A stretch of DNA of 52,032 nucleotides, from the NCBI GenBank assembly GCA_027621555.1, contig JAQCBJ010000010.1:1-52032 (forward strand), in the 5' to 3' direction. Made by a program: the position numbers and the translations under genes. Source of the DNA: Bacteroidota bacterium (GTDB lineage Bacteria > Bacteroidota > Bacteroidia > Flavobacteriales_D > Sanyastnellaceae). Position 1 is the stretch's first letter, and every line of letters starts with the position of its first letter. Shown here one piece after another: positions 24,070-33,021 of this stretch. The notes beneath the pieces were generated by a model. It ran no database searches. It was not told the DNA's origin and saw nothing but the letters and a program-made list of their open reading frames with translations.

Positions 24070-25028
24070 GCGGCGTGGGTTGAAGATTTGGCTCGGCGTT
24101 CGGCTTGTTTTGCGGCGTGGGCCTTAGCGGCCTCACGCACCCATGCTCCGCGTTCGTGGGCACTCACGCGAGCAGCAAGACGTTCCTTGTTGCACGGCCC
24201 GTTGCCTTTGATGACGTTGAAAAATTCGTCCCAATCGATGGCGCCGAAGTCGTAGTGCCCGCGATCTTCGTTCCATTTCAAATCAGGATCCGGCACCGTC
24301 AATCCAAGCAACTCGGCTTGAGGGACGGTCATGTCCACAAAGCGCTGGCGCAATTCGTCGTTGGAGAAGCGCTTGATGTTCCACTTCATGCTTTGGCCCG
24401 AGTGCGGGGAATCCGCGTCACTGGGGCCAAACATCATGAGCGACGGCCACCACCAGCGGTTGAAAGCGTCTTGAGCGAGGGCTTTCTGTTCTGGAGTCCC
24501 TTGCGCCATGGTCAGCATGATTTGGAACCCTTGACGCTGGTGGAAGCTCTCTTCCTTGCACACGCGAACCATGGCCCGCGCATAGGGTCCGTAGCTGCAT
24601 TTGCACAGCGGGACTTGATTCATGATCGCCGCTCCGTCCACAAGCCATCCAACCGCGCCGATGTCCGCCCACGATATGGTGGGGTAGTTGAAGATGGAGC
24701 TGTACTTGGCCTTGCCCGTGTGGAGGTCGTCGAGCATCTGGTCGCGGGTCACGCCGAGCGTTTCCGCCGCCGAGTAGAGGTAGAGGCCGTGGCCGGCTTC
24801 GTCTTGAACCTTGGCGAGCAAGATGGCTTTTCGCTTGAGCGATGGCGCACGCGTGATCCAGTTGCCTTCCGGCAGCATGCCAACAATTTCGCTGTGGGCG
24901 TGCTGGCTAATCTGACGAATCAGCGTTTTGCGGTAGGCGTCGGGCATCCAGTCTTTGGGCTCGATTTTTTTGTCCTCCGCCACGTAGGCTTCGAAGCGTG
25001 CCTCCAGGTTCATTTCTACAGGACTCAT
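24066..25028 (-). CDS. paaA: Phenylacetyl-CoA epoxidase catalytic subunit PaaA
   Basis: 320 aa from the ATG at 25028 ([21 protein letters not shown]). Catalytic di-iron subunit that epoxidises the aromatic ring of phenylacetyl-CoA. Metal-ligand motifs are [15 protein letters not shown] and [14 protein letters not shown] frame extends to 25283, but its N-terminal part runs antisense into paaE and is not homologous. A TACTTTTG box lies 15 bases upstream and a GAGGAAA purine stretch could serve as ribosome site. First gene of paaABCD-paaI; paaE is divergent. The phenylacetate-CoA ligase and the ring-opening and beta-oxidation genes (paaK, Z, G, F, H, J) are not in the window. Confidence 0.96.
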   Translation of the reverse strand: MSPVEMNLEARFEAYVAEDKKIEPKDWMPDAYRKTLIRQISQHAHSEIVGMLPEGNWITRAPSLKRKAILLAKVQDEAGHGLYLYSAAETLGVTRDQMLDDLHTGKAKYSSIFNYPTISWADIGAVGWLVDGAAIMNQVPLCKCSYGPYARAMVRVCKEESFHQRQGFQIMLTMAQGTPEQKALAQDAFNRWWWPSLMMFGPSDADSPHSGQSMKWNIKRFSNDELRQRFVDMTVPQAELLGLTVPDPDLKWNEDRGHYDFGAIDWDEFFNVIKGNGPCNKERLAARVSAHERGAWVREAAKAHAAKQAERRAKSSTHAA

Positions 25029-25043
25029 GCGCGCAGTTTTCCT

Positions 25044-25051
25044 CAAAAGTA
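25044..25051 (-). promoter_or_regulatory. -7 box of the paaABCD operon
   Basis: TACTTTTG on the minus strand, full match to TAnnTTTG, 15 bases before the paaA ATG. Confidence 0.55.
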
Positions 25052-25055
25052 AACA

Positions 25056-25066
25056 GGGACGGTCCC
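25056..25066. promoter_or_regulatory. Palindromic candidate operator in the paa divergent promoter
   Basis: GGGAC-G-GTCCC, a perfect 5-bp inverted repeat with one central base, starts 4 bp upstream of the paaA -7 box, where a bound repressor would block RNA polymerase. No PaaR or PaaX regulator gene is in the window. Confidence 0.35.
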
Positions 25067-25112
25067 GTTGAGTTTGATGACACGCACAATGTGCCCAAAC
25101 CCAGGTGTGGAC

Positions 25113-25120
25113 TACTTTCG
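25113..25120 (+). promoter_or_regulatory. -7 box of paaE
   Basis: TACTTTCG ends 5 bases before the paaE ATG at 25126. Confidence 0.5.
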
Positions 25121-25125
25121 CACCC

Positions 25126-26196
25126 ATGGCATTATTCCACGCCCTCCGCGTCCTTGAAGTCGCCCGCGAGACCACCGATTCGGTCGTGGTTTCGCTCGAC
25201 GTTCCGTCCGACCTCCACGAGGCTTTCCGCTTCGAGTCAGGCCAGTACCTGACCCTTCGAACGACGGTCGAAGGCGAAGACATTCGCCGCAGTTATTCGT
25301 TGTGCAGTGCCCCGAAAGAGCAGGTTTGGAAAGTCGGCATCAAAAAAGTGCCAGGTGGAAAATTCTCTACGTTTGCCAACGACGTGCTCCAGGCTGGAGA
25401 CACCCTCGAGGTGATGGAGCCCCAAGGCCGATTCACGTTGAAAGAAGGGACGGGTTTGCATCACGTAGGCATTGCCGCGGGATCGGGAATCACGCCAATT
25501 TTAAGCCACGTCAAAGACGTGTTGACGTCTGACCCTTCCAGCACCTACACGTTGTTCTACAGCAACAAGACGGCCGCAAGCACCATGTTCCGCGAAGAGC
25601 TTCAAGATCTGAAGGACCGCCACCTCGAACGGTTGCGTTTGTTCTACCTCTTGACGCGTGAACCGGTGGACGCCGAATTGTTGTCGGGTCGGTTGGACCA
25701 AGAGCGCTGTGCCGGTTTGCTGGCTCAGTTCTGTGCCGGACGTCGTGTGGACGCGGCCTACCTCTGTGGTCCCGAGGCCATGATTTTGAGCTGCAAGGAG
25801 GCCTTGGTGGCCCATGGCGTGGCGGAGGACGACGTGCGTTTTGAATTGTTCACGACGGCTGGTGCTGCAAAGCGCGAGGACGTTGCGGCCGTGGCAGACG
25901 CCTCGTCGGGCGAAACGGTGGCCATGCAAGTGGTGTTGGACGGGGTGACCACGTCGGTGGACTTGCCTCGCGACCGGAACATGCTGGACGCAGCCCTTGA
26001 TGCGGGCTTGGATGCGCCATACAGTTGCTTGGGGGGCGTATGCTGCACGTGCCGGGCGAAGCTCGTTCAGGGCCAGGCCACGATGAACGTCAACTACGCA
26101 TTGGAACCGGGTGAAGTGGAACGAGGATACGTTCTTTCCTGCCAAGCGCACGTGGAAGGGGACGGCCCCGTCGTGCTTGACTTCGACCAACCATGA
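25126..26196 (+). CDS. paaE: Phenylacetyl-CoA epoxidase reductase PaaE
   Basis: 356 aa. FAD-binding domain with [10 protein letters not shown] (54-63), NAD-binding domain with [15 protein letters not shown] and LCGPEAMI (213-220), and a C-terminal plant-type 2Fe-2S ferredoxin domain with Cys301, Cys306, Cys309 (CLGGVCCTC) and Cys339. It passes electrons from NAD(P)H to the PaaA di-iron site. It is transcribed divergently from paaABCD, with 97 bp between starts. The frame opens at 25105, but homology and the TACTTTCG box point to 25126. A bidirectional terminator follows. Confidence 0.94.
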   Translation: MALFHALRVLEVARETTDSVVVSLDVPSDLHEAFRFESGQYLTLRTTVEGEDIRRSYSLCSAPKEQVWKVGIKKVPGGKFSTFANDVLQAGDTLEVMEPQGRFTLKEGTGLHHVGIAAGSGITPILSHVKDVLTSDPSSTYTLFYSNKTAASTMFREELQDLKDRHLERLRLFYLLTREPVDAELLSGRLDQERCAGLLAQFCAGRRVDAAYLCGPEAMILSCKEALVAHGVAEDDVRFELFTTAGAAKREDVAAVADASSGETVAMQVVLDGVTTSVDLPRDRNMLDAALDAGLDAPYSCLGGVCCTCRAKLVQGQATMNVNYALEPGEVERGYVLSCQAHVEGDGPVVLDFDQP

Positions 26197-26224
26197 CGGA
26201 TCACCCTACGGTTTTGTAGGAAGC

Positions 26225-26256
26225 AAAAAGGGCCACCTCAACAGGTGGCCCTTTTT
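26225..26256. terminator. Bidirectional Rho-independent terminator
   Basis: A perfect 14-bp stem (26225-26238 with 26243-26256) around a CAAC loop, with A5 at the left and T5 at the right end, so it has a T run on both strands. It lies between the convergent paaE and the repeat-rich secreted protein gene and can end both transcripts. Confidence 0.93.
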
Positions 26257-26274
26257 CGTTCAGATGTAAGTGGT

Positions 26275-28716
26275 TTACTGCGCCTTCATCCAGGTGCTCT
26301 GGGCAAATTTGCCGCCTTGTGTGGCGCGAATGACGTACATGCCGGTGCTCCAAGAGGAAGCGTCAAACGTCCAAACACGGGCGTCATCGCGGCTCTTGAT
26401 TTCGTCGACCACAATCTTGCCAGTCGCATCGAAAATGCACACCACAACGGGCTCGTTCATGTCGAAGTCGTCGGCAATGACGTTGACGTCTCCTACACCA
26501 GGGTTGGGGAAGGCTTCGAACCAAATGGTTCCTTCGTAGCCGCCAGGCAAGTCGCCTGTGAATCCACCTTCGAATTCACCGCATTCGCCTCCCACGCCAA
26601 CCGTTGCAGAACCAAAGTCACCCTCCTCGAGAGTCATGGTTCCCATGGGTTCACCGTCGACAAACATTTCAGCCCAGCCGCCGTTCCAGCCGTCGCCGAA
26701 GCTGTCGTGCATTTCAACGGTGTAACAGCCCGCAGGCACGCATCCTTGCATGATGCCGGTGTAGCCGTCCATTTCCATGACCACTTCACCCGCTTCATTG
26801 ATGACGAGCAATGCGATTTCACCGGGCCAAGTGCCGCCGTCGAGGACGAGCAACACCTCACTCATGTCTTCGCAGATGCTTGGGAAAATGCAGGATCCGT
26901 CGTCCACTGTAGCGTCCGGATTGTAGTTCGTAGCCACGGGATCGGTGCATCCGTAAATTTCCCCATTGTCGTAGACGCAAGAACCGTCTTCGACGTTGGC
27001 CCAAGGATTGTAGTTCAAAGCCTCAGGGTCCGTGCAACCGTAGATGTCGTTGCTTGGAACGTCTCCGCAAGTGCCGTTCAAGCTGAATTCGACGGTGCCG
27101 GACACCTGTCCGTTGGGGAGCTCTTCGTGCACGAGGTCTTGGTAGCCGTCAGACACCCAGAAGTAGCCTCCGTTCCATCCCATGCCCGTGCCGCTGAGGT
27201 CGGTCAAGGTGGCGGTGTAGCACGTGCTGTCTTGCAAGCATACGTCAATGTAGACGATGGCGAAATCGCCAAACCCGCTTTGGCTGTAGAGCACGCTGCC
27301 GTCGTCGGCAACAACCTCAAGCCCGACGTTTTCACCTCCGGAGAAGGTGCACACGTAGAGTTGGCCAGGGGTGCCTTCGTCGCACGTAAAGGGGTACTGG
27401 CAAGAGCCGTCGTCCACCGTGGCGGTTGCGTTGTAGTTCAAAGCTTCAGCATCGGTGCAGCCTGGGAACGTGAGTTCACAACCTTCCGTTTCCACGCCAA
27501 GGCCAAACCCTGCCAGGTATTGTTCCGCTGGAACGCTGTAGTTGGTGGTTGTTCCATTGACGGTCACATTCACGCTGCCAGAGCCGGGATCCCAGCCGTA
27601 ATCGTTCAAGAAGAAGTTGTAACAACCAGGAGCGGCGCATCCGTAGCCATTGGCCTGTTGAAATTCGTCGTAGGTGTACACCAAATCCACGTAGTTGCCA
27701 TCCGCGGTGGTCAGCGTCCAGTAGAGGTTGGCTGCGAATCCGAGTTCGATGAGTGAGTCCGGAGACACCGTTTCGATCGTCAACAAGAATTCACCTTCCG
27801 CACAATAAGGAAGGGTCACACAAGAACCGTCGTCGTTGTTGGCTTCAGGATTGTAGTTCAATGCCTCTGAATCCGTGCATCCCCAAACAGGGAGGTCGGC
27901 GCAATCGCCTTCGAATGCGATCCACGCACCCGCACACATGGCTTCGCACGAATTGTTGAACGTCACGTAGTCGTTGACCGTGTAGTCGTAGCCGCAAACG
28001 GGCTCGAAGACATCATCACACTCGCAAGGGTACAGGCATGAGCCGTCATCTGCCGTGGCTTCAGGGTTGAAGTTGAGTGCTTCAGGATCGGTGCATCCGT
28101 GCACAGGCAAGTTGTCGCAGTCGCCGAAACCCACGATTTGGATGACTTGATCGCAAAACGCCTCACAGAGATTGGGGTAGGTCACCAATTCGCCAGCATT
28201 TGTGATGGCGCAAACGGGCTCATCGAAGTCCTCGCATTCGCAATCGTACACGCATGAACCGTCTTCCACAGTGGCTGCAGGATTGAAATTGAAAGCAGTG
28301 GGGTCAGTGCATCCATGGATGTCGCCCACGCCATTTTCGCACCCATCTCCAAATGTCACCGCTTGGAAATTCCCGGCATCAAGGGTGAAGTTCCCCAAGT
28401 AAATGCCGACTGAAGGAAGGTAGATTTCGAGAAATGCACCATTCCATCCATCCCCAAAGCTGTCGTTCATTTCGAGGACGAGGCATCCGGTGATGCTGTC
28501 GAGACAAAAGGAGGTGGTTTCAGCGCTGTAATCGGAGAGTCCCTGCCCCTGGGCGAGAATGCCGTTGTCGTCAGAAATGGTGAAGCTGATTTCATCGGAC
28601 CACAAGTCGGTGTACAAGGTGGCGATGGCCTCAAAGGCGCAGTCTTGGCCTTGAGACGTCGACATGCTTCCGAAAAAGGCGGCAACGATTAGAAAACGAA
28701 GGGATTTGTAGCTCAT
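26275..28716 (-). CDS. Type IX-secreted protein with six GCTD repeats and Kazal-like motifs
   Basis: 813 aa. Signal peptide at 1-24 (MSYKSLRFLIVAAFFGSMST...). Two EM(N/H)DSFGDGWNG motifs at 82-93 and 668-679. Six 21-residue repeats of the form GCTDxxAxNxNxxAxxxDGSC at 135-155, 207-227, 279-299, 419-439, 560-580 and 589-609, each with a Cys at position 2 and at the end. Two Cys-rich Kazal-like stretches with CEC, PVC and NxCEAxC spacing at about 159-200 and 231-272. The C-terminal ~80 residues (FEAFPNPGVGDVNV ... TGMYVIRATQGG) are a type A Por sorting domain, so the protein is exported by the type IX system and probably surface-attached. The function is unknown; adhesion or protease inhibition would be guesses. 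It is less GC-rich than its flanks. Confidence 0.88.
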   Translation of the reverse strand: MSYKSLRFLIVAAFFGSMSTSQGQDCAFEAIATLYTDLWSDEISFTISDDNGILAQGQGLSDYSAETTSFCLDSITGCLVLEMNDSFGDGWNGAFLEIYLPSVGIYLGNFTLDAGNFQAVTFGDGCENGVGDIHGCTDPTAFNFNPAATVEDGSCVYDCECEDFDEPVCAITNAGELVTYPNLCEAFCDQVIQIVGFGDCDNLPVHGCTDPEALNFNPEATADDGSCLYPCECDDVFEPVCGYDYTVNDYVTFNNSCEAMCAGAWIAFEGDCADLPVWGCTDSEALNYNPEANNDDGSCVTLPYCAEGEFLLTIETVSPDSLIELGFAANLYWTLTTADGNYVDLVYTYDEFQQANGYGCAAPGCYNFFLNDYGWDPGSGSVNVTVNGTTTNYSVPAEQYLAGFGLGVETEGCELTFPGCTDAEALNYNATATVDDGSCQYPFTCDEGTPGQLYVCTFSGGENVGLEVVADDGSVLYSQSGFGDFAIVYIDVCLQDSTCYTATLTDLSGTGMGWNGGYFWVSDGYQDLVHEELPNGQVSGTVEFSLNGTCGDVPSNDIYGCTDPEALNYNPWANVEDGSCVYDNGEIYGCTDPVATNYNPDATVDDGSCIFPSICEDMSEVLLVLDGGTWPGEIALLVINEAGEVVMEMDGYTGIMQGCVPAGCYTVEMHDSFGDGWNGGWAEMFVDGEPMGTMTLEEGDFGSATVGVGGECGEFEGGFTGDLPGGYEGTIWFEAFPNPGVGDVNVIADDFDMNEPVVVCIFDATGKIVVDEIKSRDDARVWTFDASSWSTGMYVIRATQGGKFAQSTWMKAQ
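26890..28314 (-). repeat. Region of six coding repeats (21 aa / 63 bp units)
   Basis: Span of the six GCTD units in the secreted protein. Starts of successive units are 72, 72, 140, 141 and 29 residues apart, so they are dispersed modules and not a strict tandem array. They probably bind calcium or are held by a disulfide (Cys at both ends, DDGS turn); this is inference. Confidence 0.85.
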
Positions 28717-28741
28717 GACGCGGGTCAGGTTTTGGGGAATT

Positions 28742-28749
28742 CAAAGATA
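28742..28749 (-). promoter_or_regulatory. -7 box of the secreted repeat protein gene
   Basis: TATCTTTG on the minus strand, full TAnnTTTG match, 25 bases before the ATG at 28716, so this mRNA would have a short leader. Confidence 0.5.
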
Positions 28750-28784
28750 GAACAGCCTTCCGCGGAAAAGGTTGCGTGAGGGCA

Positions 28785-30677
28785 TCAAGCGCGCTCAGAA
28801 AGTTCCAGCCAGCGCATTTCCGCCTCGTCCAGCTCGGAGGTGACTTCCCCCAAGACAATGCCCAATTCCTGCATTTTGACGTGGTCAGTTTCGGTAAGCA
28901 ACTGCGACTGCAACTCATCGCGCCGCTGCTCAAGGAGGGGAATGGCCTTTTCCAACTGCTCAAATTCGAGCTTCTCCTTGTAGCTGAGCCGTGCCGTGTA
29001 GTCGCCTTTGACAGCAGGGGCAACGTGGGCGACGGATTCGCGTTTCTGAGCCGCTTGAGCCGCTTGAGCTTGCCGGGCGTCGTCGGCGCGCTGCTCTCGG
29101 TATTGGGTGTAGTTGCCGGGGTAGTCGCGCACGGCGGTTTGGCCGTCTTCGCCGAGGACCCAAACGTGGTCCACCAACTTGTCCATGAAATAGCGGTCGT
29201 GCGACACCACCACCAAGCATCCGCTGAAGTCCATCAGGAACTCCTCGAGCACCGAGAGGGTAAAGATGTCCAGGTCGTTGGTCGGCTCGTCGAGCACCAA
29301 GAAATTGGGGTTGCGCATGAGGATGCGCAAGAGGTGGAGTCGTTTGCGTTCGCCGCCGCTCAGCAGCCGAACGAACTGGTGATGCATGGCGTGCGGGAAC
29401 AAGAAGCGCTCGAGCAATTGGGCTGCAGTGAGCTTGGCGCCGCCTTTGAGCGGGATCCAATCGGCGATGTCGCGCACCGCGTCGATGACCTTCCAATCTT
29501 CGTTGAAGGAGCCACCTTCCTGCGCGTAGTGACCAAACACCACCGTTTCGCCCACCACCACTTTGCCCGCATCGGGATCGGCTGTGCCGAGGATGAGGTT
29601 CAGGAGGGAGGACTTTCCGGTGCCGTTTTGCCCGACGAGACCAATGCGTTCGCCGCGCTTGAAGTGGTGCGTGAGTCCTTCGAAGAGCACACGCTCTCCG
29701 TAGGCTCGTTTGATTTTGTGGAGCTCCACGATTTTGCTGCCCAAGCGCTCGGGGATGACCGTGATGTGCATGGGGTCTTCGCGCAGGCGCTTTGCGGCTG
29801 CGGCCTTGATGTCCTCGAAGCGATCGAGGCGGCTTTTCGATTTCGTGGTGCGCGCGGATGGTGTGGCGCGCACCCATTCGAGCTCGCGCTTCATGTGCGT
29901 TGTCGCACGCTCTTGCACGGCTTGGGCGTTGGCCCGGCGTTCAGCTCGCTTCTCGAGGAAGTAGCTGAAGTTGCCTTGGTAGGAGTGGAGCGTGTGGTCC
30001 TCGAGCTCAAGGATGCGATCACAGACGTTTTCCAGGAAGTAACGGTCGTGCGTCACCATCAAAATGGTCGTTCCCATGGAGGCCAAACGCTGTTCCAACC
30101 ACGCGATCATGTCCAAGTCGAGGTGGTTGGTCGGTTCGTCCAAGACTAAAAAGTCCGGCGCCTCGAGCAGAACCTGTGCCAAGGCGACCCGTCGTTTCTC
30201 TCCGCCGCTCAGGCTCATCACCTTTCGCTCGAGGTCGTGCAGGTTCAGCTTGCCCAGGATTTCTCGTGCTCGTGCTTCGAAATTCCAGCCCTCGTGCGCG
30301 TCCATGGCGTCGTACGCTCGCTGCAATTCGGCACCTTCCAGTCCCTGTGCGAGGGCGCGCTCGTAATCCCGCATCGCCTTGACGGCCGGACTGTCGCCGA
30401 TGTACAGGGTGTCGAGGATGGTGGCCGTGGCGTCAAGTTCCAGTTCCTGCCTCAAGTGCCCGTGACGAACGCCAGTCGAAAACACCACGCGGCCGCTGTC
30501 TGCAGGCTCCTGACCGCAAATGGCCCGAAGCAAAGTGGATTTGCCCGAGCCGTTTCGCGCGACCAAGGCCACGCGTTCGCCTTCCTGCACCCCAAACGTG
30601 AGGTCCTGAAAAAGAAGACGCTCGCCGTACGTCTTCGTCAGCCCCTCCACCGACAACATGTTCCTCCGTTCGGCCAT
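28785..30677 (-). CDS. uup: ABC-F family ATPase, Uup type
   Basis: 630 aa with two ABC domains and no membrane segment, a cytosolic ribosome- or DNA-associated ATPase. First domain: Walker A ARNGSGKST, signature LSGGEKRRVALAQ, Walker B FLVLDEPTNHLDLD. Linker (P-site tether region): charged helices with SKSRLDRFEDIKAAAAKRL. Second domain: GQNGTGKSS, LSGGERKRLHLLRIL, FLVLDEPTNDLDI. A C-terminal coiled coil (ARLSYKEKLEFEQLEKAIPLLEQRRDEL) is the mark of Uup rather than EttA. The Ala at the first Walker A position is not the usual Gly. The start at 30677 has TACCTTTG close upstream. Confidence 0.92.
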   Translation of the reverse strand: MAERRNMLSVEGLTKTYGERLLFQDLTFGVQEGERVALVARNGSGKSTLLRAICGQEPADSGRVVFSTGVRHGHLRQELELDATATILDTLYIGDSPAVKAMRDYERALAQGLEGAELQRAYDAMDAHEGWNFEARAREILGKLNLHDLERKVMSLSGGEKRRVALAQVLLEAPDFLVLDEPTNHLDLDMIAWLEQRLASMGTTILMVTHDRYFLENVCDRILELEDHTLHSYQGNFSYFLEKRAERRANAQAVQERATTHMKRELEWVRATPSARTTKSKSRLDRFEDIKAAAAKRLREDPMHITVIPERLGSKIVELHKIKRAYGERVLFEGLTHHFKRGERIGLVGQNGTGKSSLLNLILGTADPDAGKVVVGETVVFGHYAQEGGSFNEDWKVIDAVRDIADWIPLKGGAKLTAAQLLERFLFPHAMHHQFVRLLSGGERKRLHLLRILMRNPNFLVLDEPTNDLDIFTLSVLEEFLMDFSGCLVVVSHDRYFMDKLVDHVWVLGEDGQTAVRDYPGNYTQYREQRADDARQAQAAQAAQKRESVAHVAPAVKGDYTARLSYKEKLEFEQLEKAIPLLEQRRDELQSQLLTETDHVKMQELGIVLGEVTSELDEAEMRWLELSERA

Positions 30678-30681
30678 GCGT

Positions 30682-30689
30682 CAAAGGTA
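30682..30689 (-). promoter_or_regulatory. -7 box of uup
   Basis: TACCTTTG on the minus strand, ending 4 bases before the ATG; expected leaderless. It is divergent from the elaA promoter, with 61 bp between the two start codons. Confidence 0.55.
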
Positions 30690-30726
30690 GCGGGGCGGCG
30701 AGGTCTGTGAACCCAAGTGAAGCGCG

Positions 30727-30734
30727 TATTTTTG
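30727..30734 (+). promoter_or_regulatory. -7 box of elaA
   Basis: TATTTTTG ends 4 bases before the ATG at 30739. Confidence 0.55.
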
Positions 30735-30738
30735 CGGC

Positions 30739-31218
30739 ATGACGGCTTCTAAACTCACATGGCGAGAATGCGCATGGAACGACCTGACCCGCGATGAGTT
30801 GCACGGGGTGGTGCGGTTGCGCGTGGATGTCTTCGTGTTGGAGCAGGATTGTCCGTACAGCGACCTCGATGGCAAAGACCAAAGGGCATGGCACGTCTGG
30901 GCTGAGGACCAGGCGTTGAGCAAGGGAGGAGCCGCCGCGGCGTACGCTCGGGTGCTCGCCCCGGGAGTGAGCTATGCCGAGCCGAGCATCGGTCGGGTGG
31001 CCACGCGACGTGATCTTCGAGGTGCTGGCACCGGGAAAGAATTGATGATGCGTAGCCTGGAAGTGGCGGAGCGCTTGTGGCCGGGCCAAGGGGTGCGAAT
31101 CTCAGCCCAGTGCTACTTGGAAGACTGGTATGGAGAGCTGGGGTTCACTTCTGTGGGAGAGCCCTACTTGGAGGACGGCATTCCGCACATCCAAATGCTG
31201 CGGTCAGCTGGCGCTTGA
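30739..31218 (+). CDS. elaA: ElaA-family GNAT N-acetyltransferase
   Basis: 159 aa. LRVDVFVLEQDCPYSDLDGKD is the ElaA signature; the acetyl-CoA binding loop is VATRRDLRGAGTGKELM and the C-terminus has YLEDWYGELGFTSVGEPYLEDGIPH. The natural substrate of ElaA is not established. Its last 15 bp overlap the convergent pyrG 3' end. Confidence 0.9.
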   Translation: MTASKLTWRECAWNDLTRDELHGVVRLRVDVFVLEQDCPYSDLDGKDQRAWHVWAEDQALSKGGAAAAYARVLAPGVSYAEPSIGRVATRRDLRGAGTGKELMMRSLEVAERLWPGQGVRISAQCYLEDWYGELGFTSVGEPYLEDGIPHIQMLRSAGA

Positions 31219-32916
31219 GGCCTTGGCTTCGGAAGAAGTTGCACTCGACGTCGCTTCAAGCTCGTCGTGATCGACGGCAGCCTGGACAAACGACACGAAA
31301 AGCGGGTGCGGGTTGAGCACCGTGGAGGCGTATTCCGGGTGAAACTGCGAGGCCACGAAGTAGGGGTGCTCGGGGATTTCCACGATTTCCACCAATTTGC
31401 TCTCGGGATTCACGCCAGTGGCTTTCATGCCGGCCGCCTCAAAACGATCGAGGTAGGCGTTGTTGAATTCGTAACGGTGGCGGTGGCGTTCTGAAATTTC
31501 CTTCGCCCCTTGGTACGCAGCCTGCGCCTTGGAACTGTCGGCCAATTCGCAAGGGTATTCTCCAAGTCGCATCGTCCCACCCATGTTGGTGATGCTCTTT
31601 TGTTCACCCATCAAATCGATGACCGGCTCTGGCGTGTACTCTTTGATCTCTGTAGAGTGGGCGTCGGACAGTCCCAACACGTTGCGCGCAAATTCAATGA
31701 CGGCGCACTGCATGCCGAGGCAAATGCCAAAGAAGGGGATGCCATTCTCACGTGCGTGACGAATCGACAACAGCTTGCCGTCGATGCCACGTGACCCGAA
31801 GCCTGGCGCCACGAGAATGCCGTGAAGCCCGTCGAGGCGTTCGGCCACGTTGTCGGGCGTGACTTGTTCGCTGTGGATCCAATCGACGTCGATGTGCGTT
31901 TCAAGTAGGGCGCCTGCGTGGTCCAAGGCCTCGGCGATGCTCTTGTAGCTGTCCTTGAGCTCCACGTACTTGCCGACAAGTCCAATGCGCACGTGGCGTT
32001 TGGGGTTCTTGTAGCGACGCAGGAAGTCTTTCCACTCGTTGAGGTTCGCTTCCGTCTCGCCGCCGTCCATGCCGAGCTTCTTGAGCACCACCTCGTCGAA
32101 GCGCTCGTCCTGCATGAGCAAGGGAACGTCGTAGATGGTGTCGGCGTCGATGCTTTCGATGACCGCGTTCAGGGCCACGTTGCAGAAGCGAGCGAGCTTC
32201 GTGCGGACGTTGGGAGGAAGCGGATGCTCCGTGCGACACACCAGGATGTCGGGCTGCACCCCAAACTCCAGCAGCTGCTTCACCGAGTGCTGTGTGGGCT
32301 TGGTCTTCAGTTCGCCCGCGGCAGACAAGTAGGGGACCAGCGTGAGGTGCACGACCAGTGTGTCTTCCGGCGATTCCCACTTCATCTGGCGCACGGCCTC
32401 GATGTAGGGCAGGGATTCGATGTCACCCACCGTGCCGCCAATCTCCGTGATCACGAAATCGTAATCTTTCTTCGAGCCCAAAATCTGGACGCAACGCTTG
32501 ATTTCGTCCGTGATGTGAGGGATGATTTGGACAGTTTTGCCGAGGTACTCACCGCGGCGCTCTTTGTCGATGACGCTTTGGTAAATGCGGCCCGTCGTGA
32601 TGTTGTTCGCCTGCGTCGTCTGGACGTTGAGGAAGCGCTCGTAGTGTCCGAGGTCCAAATCCGTCTCCGCACCGTCCACCGTCACGTAGCACTCGCCGTG
32701 CTCGTAGGGGTTCAGCGTGCCTGGATCGACGTTGATGTACGGGTCGAGCTTCTGGATGGTGACCTTGTAGCCACGCGCTTGCAGAAGTTTGGCCAGCGAT
32801 GCGCTGACGATGCCCTTTCCTAAGCTGCTGCTCACTCCGCCCGTGACAAAGATGTACCGGCTGTTGCGCCCGCTTGCGAGGGCGTCGTTGGAGGAAGAAG
32901 TGGTAGGTGAAGGCAT
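31204..32916 (-). CDS. pyrG: CTP synthase
   Basis: 570 aa. Makes CTP from UTP, ATP and glutamine. Synthetase domain: YIFVTGGVSSSLGKGIVSASL, LDPYINVDPGTLNPYEHGE and EIGGTVGDIESLPYIEA. Glutamine amidotransferase domain: APGFGSRGIDGK, catalytic Cys in FFGICLGMQ, and His-Glu in SQFHPEY. There is a 20-residue Ser-rich N-terminal lead and a Ser/Ala-rich tail, both a little longer than usual. The short leader contains a hairpin directly before the ATG. Confidence 0.97.
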   Translation of the reverse strand: MPSPTTSSSNDALASGRNSRYIFVTGGVSSSLGKGIVSASLAKLLQARGYKVTIQKLDPYINVDPGTLNPYEHGECYVTVDGAETDLDLGHYERFLNVQTTQANNITTGRIYQSVIDKERRGEYLGKTVQIIPHITDEIKRCVQILGSKKDYDFVITEIGGTVGDIESLPYIEAVRQMKWESPEDTLVVHLTLVPYLSAAGELKTKPTQHSVKQLLEFGVQPDILVCRTEHPLPPNVRTKLARFCNVALNAVIESIDADTIYDVPLLMQDERFDEVVLKKLGMDGGETEANLNEWKDFLRRYKNPKRHVRIGLVGKYVELKDSYKSIAEALDHAGALLETHIDVDWIHSEQVTPDNVAERLDGLHGILVAPGFGSRGIDGKLLSIRHARENGIPFFGICLGMQCAVIEFARNVLGLSDAHSTEIKEYTPEPVIDLMGEQKSITNMGGTMRLGEYPCELADSSKAQAAYQGAKEISERHRHRYEFNNAYLDRFEAAGMKATGVNPESKLVEIVEIPEHPYFVASQFHPEYASTVLNPHPLFVSFVQAAVDHDELEATSSATSSEAKASSAS

Positions 32917-32917
32917 G

Positions 32918-32933
32918 TCCCGTAGTTACGGGA
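32918..32933. promoter_or_regulatory. Leader hairpin/palindrome of pyrG
   Basis: TCCCGTA (32918-32924) and TACGGGA (32927-32933) are perfect 7-bp arms with a 2-base centre. They occupy nearly the whole stretch between the pyrG -7 box and its ATG. In RNA the 2-base loop would force opening of the inner pair or two; as DNA it could be an operator. Confidence 0.55.
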
Positions 32934-32935
32934 TT

Positions 32936-32943
32936 CAAAGGTA
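32936..32943 (-). promoter_or_regulatory. -7 box of pyrG
   Basis: TACCTTTG on the minus strand, full match, 19 bases before the ATG. Confidence 0.5.
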
Positions 32944-33021
32944 GACCAAACACGTGGGAATTGGGGTGGTCGCTTCGCCTCTCACGTGCGAGGAGTTGTT
33001 CACTTGCGATTCACAATGCCG

